A stretch of 64,000 nt of DNA from Apodemus sylvaticus (lineage: Eukaryota; Chordata; Mammalia; Rodentia; Muridae). The stretch is from positions 164,425,761 through 164,489,760 of the forward strand of contig NC_067472.1 in NCBI RefSeq assembly GCF_947179515.1, written 5' to 3'. The translations under genes were made by a program, and so were the position numbers. Positions 1-12,671 of this stretch are shown piece after piece (position 1 is the first letter of the stretch; every line of letters begins with the position of its first letter). Under the pieces are notes generated by a model that was not told the origin of the DNA, ran no database searches, and saw only the letters and a list, made by a program, of their open reading frames with translations.

Positions 1-1166
<1,166 letters not shown>

Positions 1167-1593
1167 CTACTCACAGACTTTTCTCCACGAGATCTCAAAC
1201 GATTTCACAGGTCATAGGTTCGTTTCCACTGTCTGCTGTTTATGCTAACCTCTGCTCGTTTGGCCATGCTACCTCCCATGCAAATACTCAGAAACTACTT
1301 TCCTTTTATTTGGATGGAGGCAAAGATAATGATTACCCTCTGGTAGAATTGTTGATATTGAGCCCTGAGGGGTACCTGGCAGTGTCTGAAGACAGTTTTG
1401 TTTCTCACAAATGGGATGAAGTGGGATAATTTGATGATCCATTCTCTCAACTTGACAGGATCTAAAGTCACCTAGGGAACAATCCTCTGGGCACGTCTGT
1501 GAAAACGTCTCTACGTTGGGCTAACTGGCAGGGATAGCACCATCCATGAGCTGAGGTCCCAGACTGAATTAGGAGAAAATGAGCTAAGGACAG

Positions 1594-1646
1594 CTTCCCC
1601 CCCCCCTCCCTCTCTCTCTCCCTCCCTCCCTCCCTCCCTCCTTCCT
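1594..1646. repeat. CT-rich simple repeat
   Basis: A C10 run followed by (TC)n and (CCCT)n units. Confidence 0.9.
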
Positions 1647-1937
1647 GACTGCAGAGGCAATGGTCAATATGCAGCAAATGCCAGTCCTCACACCTTTCCC
1701 CACCATGAGAAATGCATCCCATCAAGCTGTTAGCCAGATAAACCCTCCCTCCTTGATTTTGTTGATTTTGTTAGCATTTCATCACAGCAAGAAGAAAAGA
1801 AGCTCATACAGAAACCTGCTTAAATTAGAAAGCAGCAGGGACACTCCATTAGGGGGAGCAATGGCTTCCTAAGAGCACCATATGCTGTGGGGAGCAGTAG
1901 GCGAGGGTGCTGTGCTTGAGTCTTCACAGCATGCAGG

Positions 1938-2076
1938 GCGCCCAGAAGAGGGCACCAGCTCCCCTGGGACTTGGTTACAGGCAGTTGTGAGCTGCCTGGC
2001 ATAGGGACTGGAAATTAAACTCTGGTCTTCTGAAAGAACAGCAAGTGCTCTTACCTGCTGAGCCGTTTCTCCAGCC
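1938..2076 (-). mobile_element. B2/B3-class SINE
   Basis: Reverse-oriented tRNA-derived head ends in ...GCTGAGCCGTTTCTCCAGCC, preceded by the typical CCAGAAGAGGGCACCAG core. Diverged, so an older copy. Confidence 0.8.
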
Positions 2077-2639
2077 AGCATAACAGCCCTTTTTTTAAAA
2101 ACTGGAATTTATTGGGTGGTTGGTTCCGGATGTTGCACAAGGCCTCAGGGTGTTTAAAAGATAAAACCTTGAAGATACCCCCTGTCCTATACATTTATTG
2201 AACAGGCTGTAGAGCCAGTCTCCAAAGACTCCTTATGTGAAGCATAAAAGAAAAGTCTATATTAAACAACAATTGAAAACAGGTCTGAAACACAGACCCG
2301 GAAAGCCAGCTTGGGAAGCTGACATGAAGGCCCTGGGATGGTTGCCACCAGAGGACTTAACTGTGGTGCTTGAATACCATTCCACCCTTTGCTTTGAAGG
2401 AGGGTTGATAATTCTCACAGGTACACCTCCCTGAGAAGAGCATGGTCACTGTAACCTATTAGCCTCATTATGATGCTGTCTGACCAGCCATCGTAACAGA
2501 GTGGCCAGCGTTTGCACCAGCATCTGTCCTGCATAAGGATATGCTGGATACTGTTCAGCTAGGCTGGGGTGCAGCTGGCCCCACACATCACTCTGCACAC
2601 ATTCCGCAGAGCCTTCAGGGGACAAGGGGAAATATACTT

Positions 2640-3037
2640 AAGGAGAACAGATAGAATGTGTGTGAGCTACACCCATAAAGTCTCCCCAACATAGCTGCCT
2701 AAACATGGGCTGAACAAGGACAATGGCATCATGAGGCTTCAACCCTACACAGAAAACTACAGACATGATGCTGAGAGCGGCGGGAGAAACAGTCTTCCCC
2801 AGGGAAGACCATAACAACTGCTTATCCAATGCCAAAGGGTCTGCCCTGAAAACATCCACACAAGTAACATCATACAGACCAAGCAGCTTATATTTAGGAA
2901 TATATTTGTATATACACGCAATAATGCTTGATGGAGAGAGGCCATAAATTTGAAAGAGAGCAAGGAGGGCTACATGGGAGGAAAGGGAAGGGGAAATGTA
3001 TATAATTATATATAATCCCAAAAATAAAAGAAACCAT
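2640..3037 (+). mobile_element. L1 3' UTR end fragment
   Basis: Sequence resembles rodent L1 3' UTR: CATGAGGCTTCAACCCTAC, CTTCCCCAGGGAAGACC, then GAGAGCAAGGAGGGCTACAT and an AATCCCAAAAATAAAAG end. Badly decayed with no coding part. Confidence 0.65.
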
Positions 3038-4022
3038 AAAAATAGGTAATATATAAAAATTTTCAAAGAATATATGTGAGTTCTACAAGAGGTCTTAGAA
3101 GAGGTACCTAAGACTCAGGGACCATCCTAGACAGTGAGCCCCATTGTTCCTGTGCCTGAGTTAAATGTGATTTTCTTCCTCTAAAACAGAGGGTGTAAAC
3201 AGCTATGGGAAGGGAATTTCAGAGGGATATGCTGGAAATTTCTACTGCTTTGCATATGGAAGTTACACAGATGTAACCTGGGTATTAATGGCACGCATCC
3301 TCTCCTGGCCTCGCTGGGATAGGAGACAGATCAGGGCAGCTAGCCTAAGTAGCCTGTGTGTCCCCAGTTACTATTTTTATCAGTTCATCCACTAATTCCC
3401 AACAAGACAGGTTTGGTGGTTGTTCTGTTCTGTTTTGTTTTAGAAAGCAAAATGTCTCAGAGGTTCTAGAAAGTGGGGCAGAAACTATCAGCCTCAATGG
3501 CTCCGCTGAAAGAAATGGAGGTTACGGAACAGCTAGGGGTGGCTCTGCACCTGAGGACAGGACCTTCTCAGCATCTCCTGCCTCGGATGGAGCAGGGAAA
3601 TCCTCAGCCAGGAAAAGCACTGCACAGCCCACTGATACAGAACCAACATCCCTGGGGGCTCACGCTCTCTCCAGGAAGAGATAATGATACCCCTGGGATA
3701 TGCTGGAGCCTTAAGTCTTTGAGGCTGAACTGGCACAAGTGGAAGCAGTGATTAATTATGCCCGGTGAACAGGAAGAGACTGAGGCATCCCTCCAAAAAG
3801 GTGACCTTCTAGAACTTGGCTCTGCTGTATGCTGACTCTGAAATCCTTGGCGAGTCACTTGAAGGACAACTGTCAGACAAGCCTCCCACCACTGGAGGGG
3901 TTGGGGCTCAAGGTCATGCCTCTCTGCACCCGTCACAGTCCCCATACATTGAAGCTCATATGCCTGGTCAGTCCGACCAAAATAATCAGCAGTCTCCACG
4001 ATGAAGCTCGCCGCCCCCCCTC

Positions 4023-4042
4023 CACACACACACACACACACA
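4023..4042. repeat. (CA)n microsatellite
   Basis: Ten CA units after a C-rich run. Confidence 0.95.
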
Positions 4043-4752
4043 GTGGCCACAAACCTGCAATACCCTAATCCTCTGTAGAACCAGGCAGAGTAGAAATAAG
4101 GTTAATAAAAATCGCAAATGCTCCCTCTGCAAATGCTGTCCTGGAAATATAAGTTGAATGTATTCAAACGATGGCTCCTCACAAGCTCAAAAGCACTATG
4201 CAAATGTTAGCATCATTTGGGTGCAGCATAAACATTTATCCCACACTCCCAGCCCCACCGCCCACCCAACCTTTCCACTCGCTGGGGAGAAAACTGTGGG
4301 GCAGCAATGCTAACTAAGCAGAAAGCCTGGAGAACATACTTGACCTAACAATTAGGAAAGTGCTTCGTAAGGACGAGGCTCCCTGAAGTCCAGTTGGAGC
4401 TCATTACTACAGCCCTGTACAGCACGGCAGCAGCAGGGCTGCAGGGTTGCGGGCTGCCTAATGACTCCCCTGCTCACACCTGACTGATACAACAGGCACA
4501 ACCCCGACCCACACTGGCTGGAGCAAGTTTAAGAGAGCAAGAAAGACAAAAGGAAAAAAGCCAGAATGAGGGAACAGGCTGAAAGCAATCTGTCTTAGTA
4601 AGGCTCTAGCTCTTTGTAGAGCTTCCCAGTGGAGCCTGTCTTGCTCACTCTGTCAAGACACTTGAGCTCCCCACCTCCATCTACCCAAGTCCCTTCTTGT
4701 GAGGCAAGCCAGGAACCTGCCCTGGGACAGCAAGGTGACAACTGTCCTGTAC

Positions 4753-4877
4753 CTTGGTCGGCCACATTCTCAATGTTGACTTTGCGCTCGTTGGCCATGA
4801 AGCCGATGACAGAGAAGATGACGAATCCGGCAAAGATGCTAGTGGCACTGTTGGTGCAGGTTACAATTAACGTGTCC
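4753..4877 (-). CDS. Slc6a5: Slc6a5 exon 10: TM7, residues 502-544
   Basis: 125 bp, acceptor TTTCCAG|G, donor CAAG|GTACAG. It reads DTLIVTCTNSATSIFAGF (TM7 start), VIFSVIGFMANERKVNIEN and VADQ. N511 and S512 (human N509 and S510, reported hyperekplexia sites) belong to the sodium and chloride coordinating region of TM7. The last Gly codon is split 1/2 with exon 11. Confidence 0.98.
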
Positions 4878-5589
4878 CTGGAAAGAAGAGACCAGAGTTT
4901 GAGATTAGGTAAACCCCGTGAGTTGGAAGGGACGGAGAAGGACAAGTGTGTGCCATGTATCTGTGTACCCATGTGCGTGCAGGACCGCCTATGGACACGT
5001 TGTTCTCACACACATACATCCAAGGAAAGAAGCAAGCAGTCCTGAGCACAGATGCCCTTCTGTCAATCCAAAATGCCTCAAAAGACTCAAATGTTATTTT
5101 CCTAAAGCAGTGTAATTTCTAACTGTAACCTAAACATTCATCCTTATTTCCACAGATAAACATAGCTCTCACCCCTCACCAGAGAATCTTCTTTTTTCAA
5201 AAAAAAAAAAAATGGAGACCACTGAGAAAGCAGAGAATGGCTGGCTGTGGGGTGATGATCTCCAATTCCCCAACTGATATATCGACAACACAACTGTTAT
5301 TCCCAAGGCTCAGAGATAGCACAGAAGAGGGGACAGAAAGATCATCAGAGCTAGAGGACCAGGACATCTGGTGTGAGACAATGTCTTCTAGCAACGAAAA
5401 GACACAAAGTAAAAGGAGGTAGGGAGGAGGAGGTAGGCTGGGGAGGAGGGGGTAAGTGTGATCGAAATACACTGTGTACACTCTCACAGAATCAATAAAG
5501 GTATTGTATGTTATTCTATGTTACAATATTATAATGGCCCCACCTGGGACCTCTGGGGCAAACTCTATTTCCTTATGCTTAGAATAGGG

Positions 5590-5920
5590 TCACAACTAAT
5601 TCACAGTGGCTAGAGGCTCATGTCTCCCCCAAGTTAGTATGATGATGCTCATTCCCCAGTGTGATCCTATAGCAAGGCAGGGCCTTGGAAGGATGGTTTC
5701 ATCCCATGAATGCCCTCATGAAAGAGGCTGTGATGTGTGTGCTGCCCTGATGCCTACTCATATGCAGCAGCAAGGAACCAACTGGAACGTGAAGAGAGAC
5801 CTCATCAGATCTTGGAGTTCCAAAACTCTGTAAACATGAACAATAAACTTCTGCTGTTTATAAATTACCCAATGTAAGGTATTCCTGCAAAAATAGCCCA
5901 AAACGACTATGATATCAAGA
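5590..5920 (+). mobile_element. MaLR-type (ERVL-MaLR) LTR fragment
   Basis: The 3' part carries the family's recurring motifs: CCCTCATGAAAGAGGCTGTG, CTTGGAGTTCCAAAACTCTG, AACAATAAACTTCTGCTG and a TATAAATTACCCA end with the polyadenylation signal. It is an old, non-coding solitary LTR piece. Confidence 0.55.
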
Positions 5921-6190
5921 TAGGAAATAATCCAGCCATGGCAGTAACAAAGGAGACTTCTGAGACTCAGTATAAGGAACCCACTATGAGGAACAGAAGG
6001 AAGCAGGACACTGGAATGACATCAGAATTATGGGGGCAACCTGGGGCTAGGGCTCAAAGGGCTAAAAAGAGCAAGAGAAGCAATGGAGACCGGCATCACT
6101 ACCTTCGTCCTAAAACAGTGGCTCTTAGCCTGTAGGTCATGACCTCTTTGGCAAACCTCTATCTCCAAAAATATTTACATTACAATTCTT

Positions 6191-6538
6191 TTTTTCCTTT
6201 TTTCTTTTTTTATTTTCTATATTCTTTATTTACATTCCAAATGATTTCCCCTTTTCTGGTCCCTCCCTCCCCATAAGTTCCATAATCCCTCTTCCCTCCA
6301 ACCATCCCCCAATCGACCCCCTCCCACTTATCCTAATAATCCCCTACATTGCTGCATCAAGCCTTTCCAAGAGCAGGGCCCTCTCCTTCCTTCTTCTTGG
6401 GACTCATTTGATATGTTAATTGTGTCTTGGGTATGCAGAGCTTCTGGGCTAATATCCACTTATCAGTGACTGCATTCCATGTGTTCTTTTGTGATTGGGT
6501 TACCTCACTTAGGATGATATTTTCCAGTTCCAACCATC
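6191..6538 (-). mobile_element. 5'-truncated L1 3' end inside the hAT remnant
   Basis: Read on the minus strand it carries the last codons of L1 ORF2 (ENIILSEVTQSQKNTW) and a 3' UTR, ending in a degenerate A-rich tail at the left. Near-identical 16-bp flanks, TTACATTACAATTCTT at 6175-6190 and TTACATTACAGTTCTT at 6539-6554, are the target duplication (15 of 16). Confidence 0.8.
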
Positions 6539-6587
6539 TTACATTACAGTTCTTAGCTAGCAAAACTACAGTTATGAAGTAGCAACT

Positions 6588-7228
6588 GTCGTGGTTTGGA
6601 TGTACTTGGCTCATGGGAGGTGACACTATTAGGAGGTGTGGCCTTGGAGGAAGTGCATCACTGAGGGGGTGGGCTTTGAAGCTCCGCCCAGTGTGAAAGA
6701 GTCAGTCTCCCCCTAGTCATCTTCCAAACAAGATATAGAACTCTAAGTACCAGTGACTACCATATTCCTACTAGGATGTTCCATTAAGCCCACTTAAAGC
6801 ATTCTCCTGCTTTCCAAATCCAAAGTCCCAAAACCCACATTCCTCCAAACAAAAACATGGTCAGGTCTGTCCCAGCAATACCCAAGTACCTGGTACCAAC
6901 TTTTGTTTTAGTTATGGTTTTATTACATGAAAGGATACTATAACCAAGGCAACTCTTATAAAGGACAATATTTAATTGGGGCTGGCTTATAGGTTCAGAG
7001 GGTCAGTCTACTATCATTATGGCGGGAAGTATGACAGCATCTAGGCAGACATGATGCTGGAGGAACTGACAGTTCTACAAATTGGTCAGAAGGCAACCAG
7101 GAGAAGATTGAGTCTTCCGCACTGGGCAGAGCTTCAAAGGCCACACCCTCAGTGATGCACTTCCTCCAACAAGGCCACTGCTCCTAATAGTACCACTTCC
7201 CACGAGCCAAGAATATTCAAACCACCAC
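6588..7228. mobile_element. 641-bp rodent repeat with long inverted terminal arms
   Basis: Left arm (about 6588-6708) starts GTCGTGGTTTGGATGTACTT; the right arm (about 7106-7228), read in reverse complement, starts GTGGTGGTTTGAATATTCTT, and the two stay closely alike for about 120 bp. A 7-bp duplication AGCAACT flanks it at 6581-6587 and 7229-7235. The sequence belongs to the same rodent family as the copies at 12672 and 56136 (RMER1-like by recollection). Confidence 0.6.
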
Positions 7229-7427
7229 AGCAACTAAAAATGTCTACAGTTGAGGGTCACTACAACATAAGGAATTGTATTAAAAGGTCACAACATTAGG
7301 AAAATTGAGGACCACAGTTCTAGAGCCTTCTGCTGGTAACACAGCCAGGGGTTTGCAGCCTTCCCAAGGCTCAAATGTAAGGTCACAAAAAGAAGGAAGG
7401 CGTTTTGGGCCTGCATTAAAATCCTGG

Positions 7428-7552
7428 CCTTCTTCCTCCCCTTCCTCTTCTTCTTCCCCTTCCTCTTTCTCCTCTCCTTCCTCTTCTTCCTCACCTTCCT
7501 CCCCCTTCCCCTCCCCTCCTCCTTTTTCCCTTTCTCACCCTCTCCTTTTGTT
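7428..7552. repeat. Long CT-rich pyrimidine tract
   Basis: Mostly CTTCCTCTTC-type units with very few purines; a polypurine tract on the transcript strand. Confidence 0.9.
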
Positions 7553-8127
7553 GGTAGTAACCACTTGCAATTTTGAGTGACAGCAAACTTCCTATGGTAG
7601 TAGCTCCTATGACCTAATTTACCTACCCAAGCCTGACCCTATAATCTCCACGCCTGGTTGCTAGAATGCTTCATGTATAACCTAAAACGAGCCTGAGCAG
7701 TTCACTCCCCTTCCTGTACTGAAATGTTAGGTAGCAGTGACTTCACCTCTCTCTGTCAGGGGCTGTGAACACAGAACGAGGTGACTTCTGCACTTTGCTC
7801 AACCCAGCACAGAGCCAGAGAAAAAAAAATGCCCTGTAAACCCCTGGGCTTCCTAAAGGGCAATTGGAGGCAAGGGAGTGGGGGTCCATGGATTACCTGG
7901 TAGTGAGACAGAATTTGAATAACTCTAGCTCTCAGCCTGGGTCCTTCCTCCTATGCCATGTAGCCTCATTTCTTGTGAGGCACACAGCAATGCTTTATCC
8001 TCTGATGGTCTTCAGACCAGTTGGCCTCGGTAGCAGGTGAGAACTGTTCAAATGCCTGAGTCTGTCATCTGAACCTGTCCTTCAAGGAAATTATAGGCTA
8101 AATTGTCCTTCCTGATTCTGAATGATG

Positions 8128-8262
8128 ACAGTGATTGCTGTTGCTTACCAAGCACCTACTATGCGCAAAATACTCTCTGGTAACTGCATGTATATGCACT
8201 CTGTGCTCTATAGATGAGAAAACAGATGTCCAAAAGGGCCACATTCTTGCTTTTGTAGCACA
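8128..8262 (+). mobile_element. MIR element
   Basis: Shows the MIR core order: AAGCACCTACTATGCGCAAA, then a GATGAGAAAACAGATG stretch. Ancient mammalian-wide SINE. Confidence 0.6.
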
Positions 8263-8646
8263 TGGCAAAGCTATCCTTAAATGCCCCTAGCTCCATGCTG
8301 TCCCTTCCTCTGCATCGGGCTGTCTTTTCCTCTTGAAATCAAGTGATCAGGGATGACTACTACTATGCACGTGACTACTCCATGATGGTGCACGTTGACT
8401 TCCACAGGACACACCCAGCCACAGTGACCCTCTCCAAGGACACACTGCATCCTGTAGGCAGCCGCTGAGGCCCCACTCAGGGCCCTGGTCAGTGGGGTCA
8501 GCTGAGATGAAGGAGGAAGTGGCCAGCCTTGGCCAGCAGCTCCTCCTGAGCCCAGGGTGAGTCTATAACTCTGCCTTGTGTGCTGCCAAGGCTTCCTTTT
8601 GCTCAGTTTGCTGGCCCGCAGCCTCGGGTCCGATGTCCACACATAC

Positions 8647-8750
8647 CTGTAGCAGTTGTTGTGGAATTTGTTGTAAGAAGAAAGAGTGATGAGCCCTCCC
8701 CAGGCCGCAGACAGGGAAAAGAAAATCTGAGTGGCAGCATCCTTCCACAC
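8647..8750 (-). CDS. Slc6a5: Slc6a5 exon 9: TM6, residues 468-502
   Basis: 104 bp, acceptor TTCTTCCCAG|GTG, donor TACAG|GTATGT. It encodes TM6, AATQIFFSLSAAWGGLITL, then SSYNKFHNNCYR. In the LeuT fold TM6 is the second unwound helix lining the substrate site; S479-L480-S481 sit there. W484 and Y493 correspond to the human disease positions W482 and Y491 (family knowledge, two-residue offset). The Arg codon is split 2/1 with exon 10. Confidence 0.98.
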
Positions 8751-9440
8751 CTGGGAAGAAGAAGGAGAGAGAGTCAGTAGGTCACTGACAGGGCCCAGCT
8801 GACGGTGACATGCTTGACACCGTGTCACCTTCCCACTCCGTGGGAATCGGAGATGACTGGAGACTGGAGATCTGTGAGTGTACAAATGGAAGTGGCGCCT
8901 CTCTTGTGCCTGAGCCAAGGCAGGACTTAGCTGGGAGATTCTAGCTCTGTGTAATCAAAGGTTACAGGTCCCACCACATCACACCAGACAGAACAGGATG
9001 ATAGCCCTCTGTCAAAGCACTTACCCACCCAAAGAACAATCTGTGACACCAAAATATAGTTACGATTCAAAACAAAAACCCTCTTTAACTGACAGTCTTA
9101 TGCCTTAGGACAACAGCCAGAACCTGAGCCTCCACACTCTGAGAAGAGTGGACAAAGTGGACAGACTTCATGAGGCCAGCTCCCTCCTGAGCTCGCCTCT
9201 AGAGGGTGATTCTTGCTAGCCACTGTCATTAAGTTCCAGGTCACTCAAGCCTTTGCACACTGTGTATACATGGTATCCACAACGGACCTATCTTCATCAA
9301 TATAGTCACATCTTGAAAATGACCTTAAGGGGCTAGTGAGAAATTTTAGTACTTAAAGTCCCCTGCAGCAGTGGGGGACCAGGACCAACAGAGCACAAAG
9401 AGAACAGACTGTCAAAGCTTGTTTTCTGACCTACATAAAA

Positions 9441-9459
9441 CACACACACACACACACAC
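9441..9459. repeat. (CA)n microsatellite
   Basis: Nine to ten CA units followed by interrupted CA-rich sequence to 9485. Confidence 0.9.
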
Positions 9460-10022
9460 TCATACACAGAAATACACACAAGTAAACAAATGTGTAATAA
9501 AATTTTTAATGTACTTCAAATAATGCAAAGGTAGATTTCAAGTGTGAAACTGGTTATAACATATATCCACCCAGCACCCAGTTCTTGTCTACCCCAAAAC
9601 AATGCTTTGACTGGTTGAAAATCAGTGTTGTGTCCAGCTTCTCATCAGGGAGGCTCGGGTGGGAAAGACCAGTGTGTCACTTAGCCTCTGGCCAATTTTG
9701 TGAAAATAAAGTATTATGTGGAACCTCTGCAGTCTCTGCTCTTTAAAAGAGGAAGGCTGCCCCTCTCTGCCCCACCTCTCACACCTTTGCTGCCTGGAGT
9801 GATGATGAGATGGTGGGCACTATTACGGATAGTGAGGAGAGACCAGACCCTTGATCCCTCGTGACATCACAGAGAGTTGGACTGGCCTGTGATGAGCAAC
9901 CGCAAGAGTGACATCAACTGTTATCTCACTTATGCTGCCGTTTCCTGGACTCTTTGCGGTATGTGCAGCCCGACTTGATCCTTGCCATGAGTTCTTGATG
10001 TACCCTAGGAAAAGCAGTTTTC

Positions 10023-10177
10023 TTTTCTTTTTTTTTTTTCCCCCTGAGACAGAGTTCCTCTGTGTAGCCCTGGCTGTCCTGGAACTCACTTTGTAGACCA
10101 GCTGGCCTCGAACTCCAGAAATCCAATTGCCTCTGTCTCCCAAGTGCTGGGATTAAGGGTGTGTGCCACGACTGCCC
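10023..10177 (-). mobile_element. B1 SINE with target-site duplication
   Basis: Poly(T) head then CTGTGTAGCCCTGGCTGTCC and a GTGCTGGGATTAAGGGTGTG end. The 15-bp flank GGAAAAGCAGTTTTC is repeated at 10008-10022 and 10178-10192. Confidence 0.93.
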
Positions 10178-10666
10178 GGAAAAGCAGTTTTCAAAACTCA
10201 TCTGCAGTTGCACACTCACCCTTCATAGGAAGGGGTGTGTGTGAGGGTGAATTTTTTAGAACGTGATGTGCATACACCCTACCCACAGAGAGAACGGAAG
10301 TATCTGCTGGTCCCACATCTGTGTTCAGGAAATATTCAAATGTGTCTGGGGCCTTTAAAATCAAAGAGCTGCTTGCGCTCTGATTTTCCGGCCAGCAACA
10401 CTCTGCTTCCAACGCACTATACTAAGTAACAAATAAGTGATGTTCGGGTGGCCCAAAGCTATCAAAGGACCCCATCTTCAATGGGGCCTACACTGCAACT
10501 GCAGATGGAGAGCCACTACTTCAGAATCTGAAAGCACTCAGCTGCCTGATCATCATCCTAGCACATCGATATCTCCCAGACCTGAAGATGTAGCTATGGG
10601 GACCCCCAGGGGGAAAGGAAGGCTGGCCCCTGCTCTCCACATCCAGGAGAGTGGTCTACCCTGAGA

Positions 10667-10706
10667 GTCTCTCTCTCTGTCTCTCTCTGTCTCTATCTCT
10701 CTCTCT

Positions 10707-10743
<37 letters not shown>
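10667..10743. repeat. Compound (CT)n-(CA)n microsatellite
   Basis: CT-rich units to about 10707, then about 18 CA units. On the transcript it is (UG)n followed by (AG)n, starting about 42 nt after the exon 8 donor. Confidence 0.95.
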
Positions 10744-10744
<1 letters not shown>

Positions 10745-10785
10745 ACCCCTGCTCCAGTCCACTATAAACAGAGTAATGAGCCCAC

Positions 10786-10920
10786 CGTGGCGTCCGTGAG
10801 TTTTTCCCACTTAGGTGTGATGAAGTACCAGATGCCGGCTCCAGCTCCAGGCAGGGTCACTCCTCGAATAAGGAGGATGACCAGTACGACATAAGGAAAC
10901 GTGGCCGTGAAGTACACCAC
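10786..10920 (-). CDS. Slc6a5: Slc6a5 exon 8: TM5, residues 423-467
   Basis: 135 bp, 45 codons, phase 0 at both ends; acceptor CTCTTGCAG|GTG, donor GCCACG|GTGGGC. TM5 reads VVYFTATFPYVVLVILLIRG, followed by VTLPGAGAGIWYFITPKWE, the third extracellular loop. T427 corresponds to human T425, a reported hyperekplexia position (offset of two residues, from memory). The donor GTGGGC is weaker than the other donors of this gene, and a (UG)n repeat starts about 40 nt into the intron. Confidence 0.98.
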
Positions 10921-11494
10921 CTGCAAGAGCGGAGGGATGGAGAGGCAGGTGAGCAGCATCCCTGAGGACATCACTGAGCTGAGGTGACAGGGGACCTGTC
11001 ACCCTAAGTACTGCTAATGCAGAGCTGAGCAGACACAGGTCACAAGCCCAACAGTGAGGTCCCCCAAGCTCTGACAGCACTGGAGACCCATGCAAGGCAC
11101 TGGGGCCCAGGTCAGATGGAGAAGAACAGAGGGCACTTGCCTTGCTGCCCTGTCAATCGAGCCTCATGGTGAAGTTATTATCCAGCAAGGAGGCCCAAGG
11201 CTTTGGGATGAGGCAGCCAGGACACAGGAGACTGGGAGAAGATGTCCCCCTGCCCAGCTACCAAGTGATCAACAGTGCAAGAAGTCACAGGTGGGAAGGG
11301 AGGCTCTGGACTATGTTCCTCAAAATTCCTACCCCATCTCTGCTGGAGGGCCCAAATTTCACCATCAAAATTAAAACATCAGCCATCCCAGCTTACACGG
11401 ACACCCTCGGTAAAAATGGCCTCACAGGGTGAAGAGATTGTGAGTCTAAAATTAGACACATTTCTACACAAATGGTATTCAATCTCTGATACTG

Positions 11495-11600
11495 AAGTGT
11501 GACCTTGGGCAAGCTCCTAAGACCTCTGAACCTCAGTTTACACACCTGTAATATGGATACAGAGCACCTGTCCTAAAACAACACATAGGATTACACAAGC
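11495..11600 (-). mobile_element. MIR-like fragment
   Basis: TGTGACCTTGGGCAAGCTCC followed by CCTCAGTTTACACACCTGTA is the reverse-oriented MIR core. Confidence 0.6.
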
Positions 11601-12329
11601 TGCTGTGTGGAAGCAGACACGGGGCCTGAGCATAAGATGGTCATTGAATACACCTAAGTTCCACAGGCAGGTATGGAGGGCTTCTGGTGAGCTGGCTCTG
11701 CTGTACGGAGAGGGGATATATAATGGAAAGGACCTGGCATCTGCATAGGGCTGAATAGTCAGCCATGGGAAACTTGTGTCATGCCCAGCCTGGGAGTGTC
11801 TGAAGGATTCATGGAGACATCGCTGAAGTTGGGTCTTAGAGCAGGAAGGCAACCTCAAAGAGTCCAGGCAAGCTGGTAAGGGGAAGGAGGGGAGAGGGTG
11901 GGTGAGACAGGAACTGAAAAGTGATGCTCTGTCCACTCACTGCTAGGATGGCAGAAGGTCAAGGGTGGAGAGATGGGTAGCTAGAGTAGGTCAGAGCACG
12001 GGAGACCCAAAGTGCAAACAGGTAGTTGTAGCTTCTGGAAGAGATGGAGGGACTGAGTAAAGGGACATCTGCAGGAAACATTAGCAGAACTTAGGGATGT
12101 GTTGGATGAAGAAGGTGCTTTCTTACCTGCCAATCAAGCCTCAAGGTGAAGGAAAGTCTTGAGATTAAGATTTAGTAGATGGTGGGCAGCCAGGTAGATC
12201 TGGCTTGCTATAAAAGGGACTGTTGGGTGGAGCCTAGAAGGAACACCAACAGGGGTGGCAAACTGTGTCTGCTCAGCTCCACAGTCATGGGGTCTGGAGT
12301 TCAAATCCTGACTCCTTCGCTTACTAGTT

Positions 12330-12430
12330 GGGTCACTTTAGAGAGTAGCTAAACCTCTCTGGATGTAAGTGCCAACACCTGCAGGTGGTAATAGCTGCAC
12401 GTTCCTCACAGAGTAATGGAGGAACACGAT
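12330..12430 (-). mobile_element. MIR-like fragment
   Basis: TGGGTCACTTTAGAGAGTAG and AAACCTCTCTGGATG resemble the reverse MIR core; heavily diverged. Confidence 0.4.
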
Positions 12431-12671
12431 GGGGCAATCAAAGGGGAAGAGGCCTGAGAGCCCGCCTAGGACCTCAAAGGTAACCTGTCAATCACTGAAC
12501 CGCCATGCCGCTCAAAGCCAAGTTTTCACTCTCTGGCTGCAGCCCAGAAGGGTCTGGCTACCTCTTGCCTCCTCTACCACTACACTGACACCTCCCCTCT
12601 GACCCATGCAACATTAGTCACTTCACCCTTCTAGTCCCAGAGTTGACCGAGTGACCACAGCCAGTCCCTCT

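Larger units (their letters stand above)
6116..7317 (+). mobile_element. hAT-Charlie-type DNA transposon remnant (URR1-like), split by two insertions
   Basis: The left end starts CAGTGGCTCTTAGCCTGTAG and the right end finishes ATTGAGGACCACAG, resembling the hAT-Charlie inverted termini (CAGTGGTTCTCAACCT and its complement). Internal words such as AAAACTACAGTTATGAAGTA and GTATTAAAAGGTCACAACAT match what I know of URR1. An L1 end and a 641-bp inverted-repeat element interrupt it. The 8-bp flanks no longer match exactly. Confidence 0.65.
4878..8646 (-). other. Slc6a5 intron 9
   Basis: This intron carries a poly(A)-flanked old repeat near 5200-5520, a MaLR-type LTR piece (5590-5920), a nested hAT remnant (6116-7317), a pyrimidine tract (7428-7545) and a MIR (8128-8262). 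The stretch 7560-8120 shows no feature I can support. Confidence 0.85.
8751..10785 (-). other. Slc6a5 intron 8
   Basis: Contents: a (CA)n run (9441-9459), a B1 with clear target duplication (10023-10177) and a compound CT/CA microsatellite (10667-10743) close to the exon 8 donor. Nothing is recognised in 8780-9300. Confidence 0.85.

Noticed and set aside
8277..8918. 213-codon continuous frame containing TM6 sequence
   Set aside because: Only 8647-8750 is exon; the rest reads through splice sites into intron, and the GT-AG junctions restore the family sequence.
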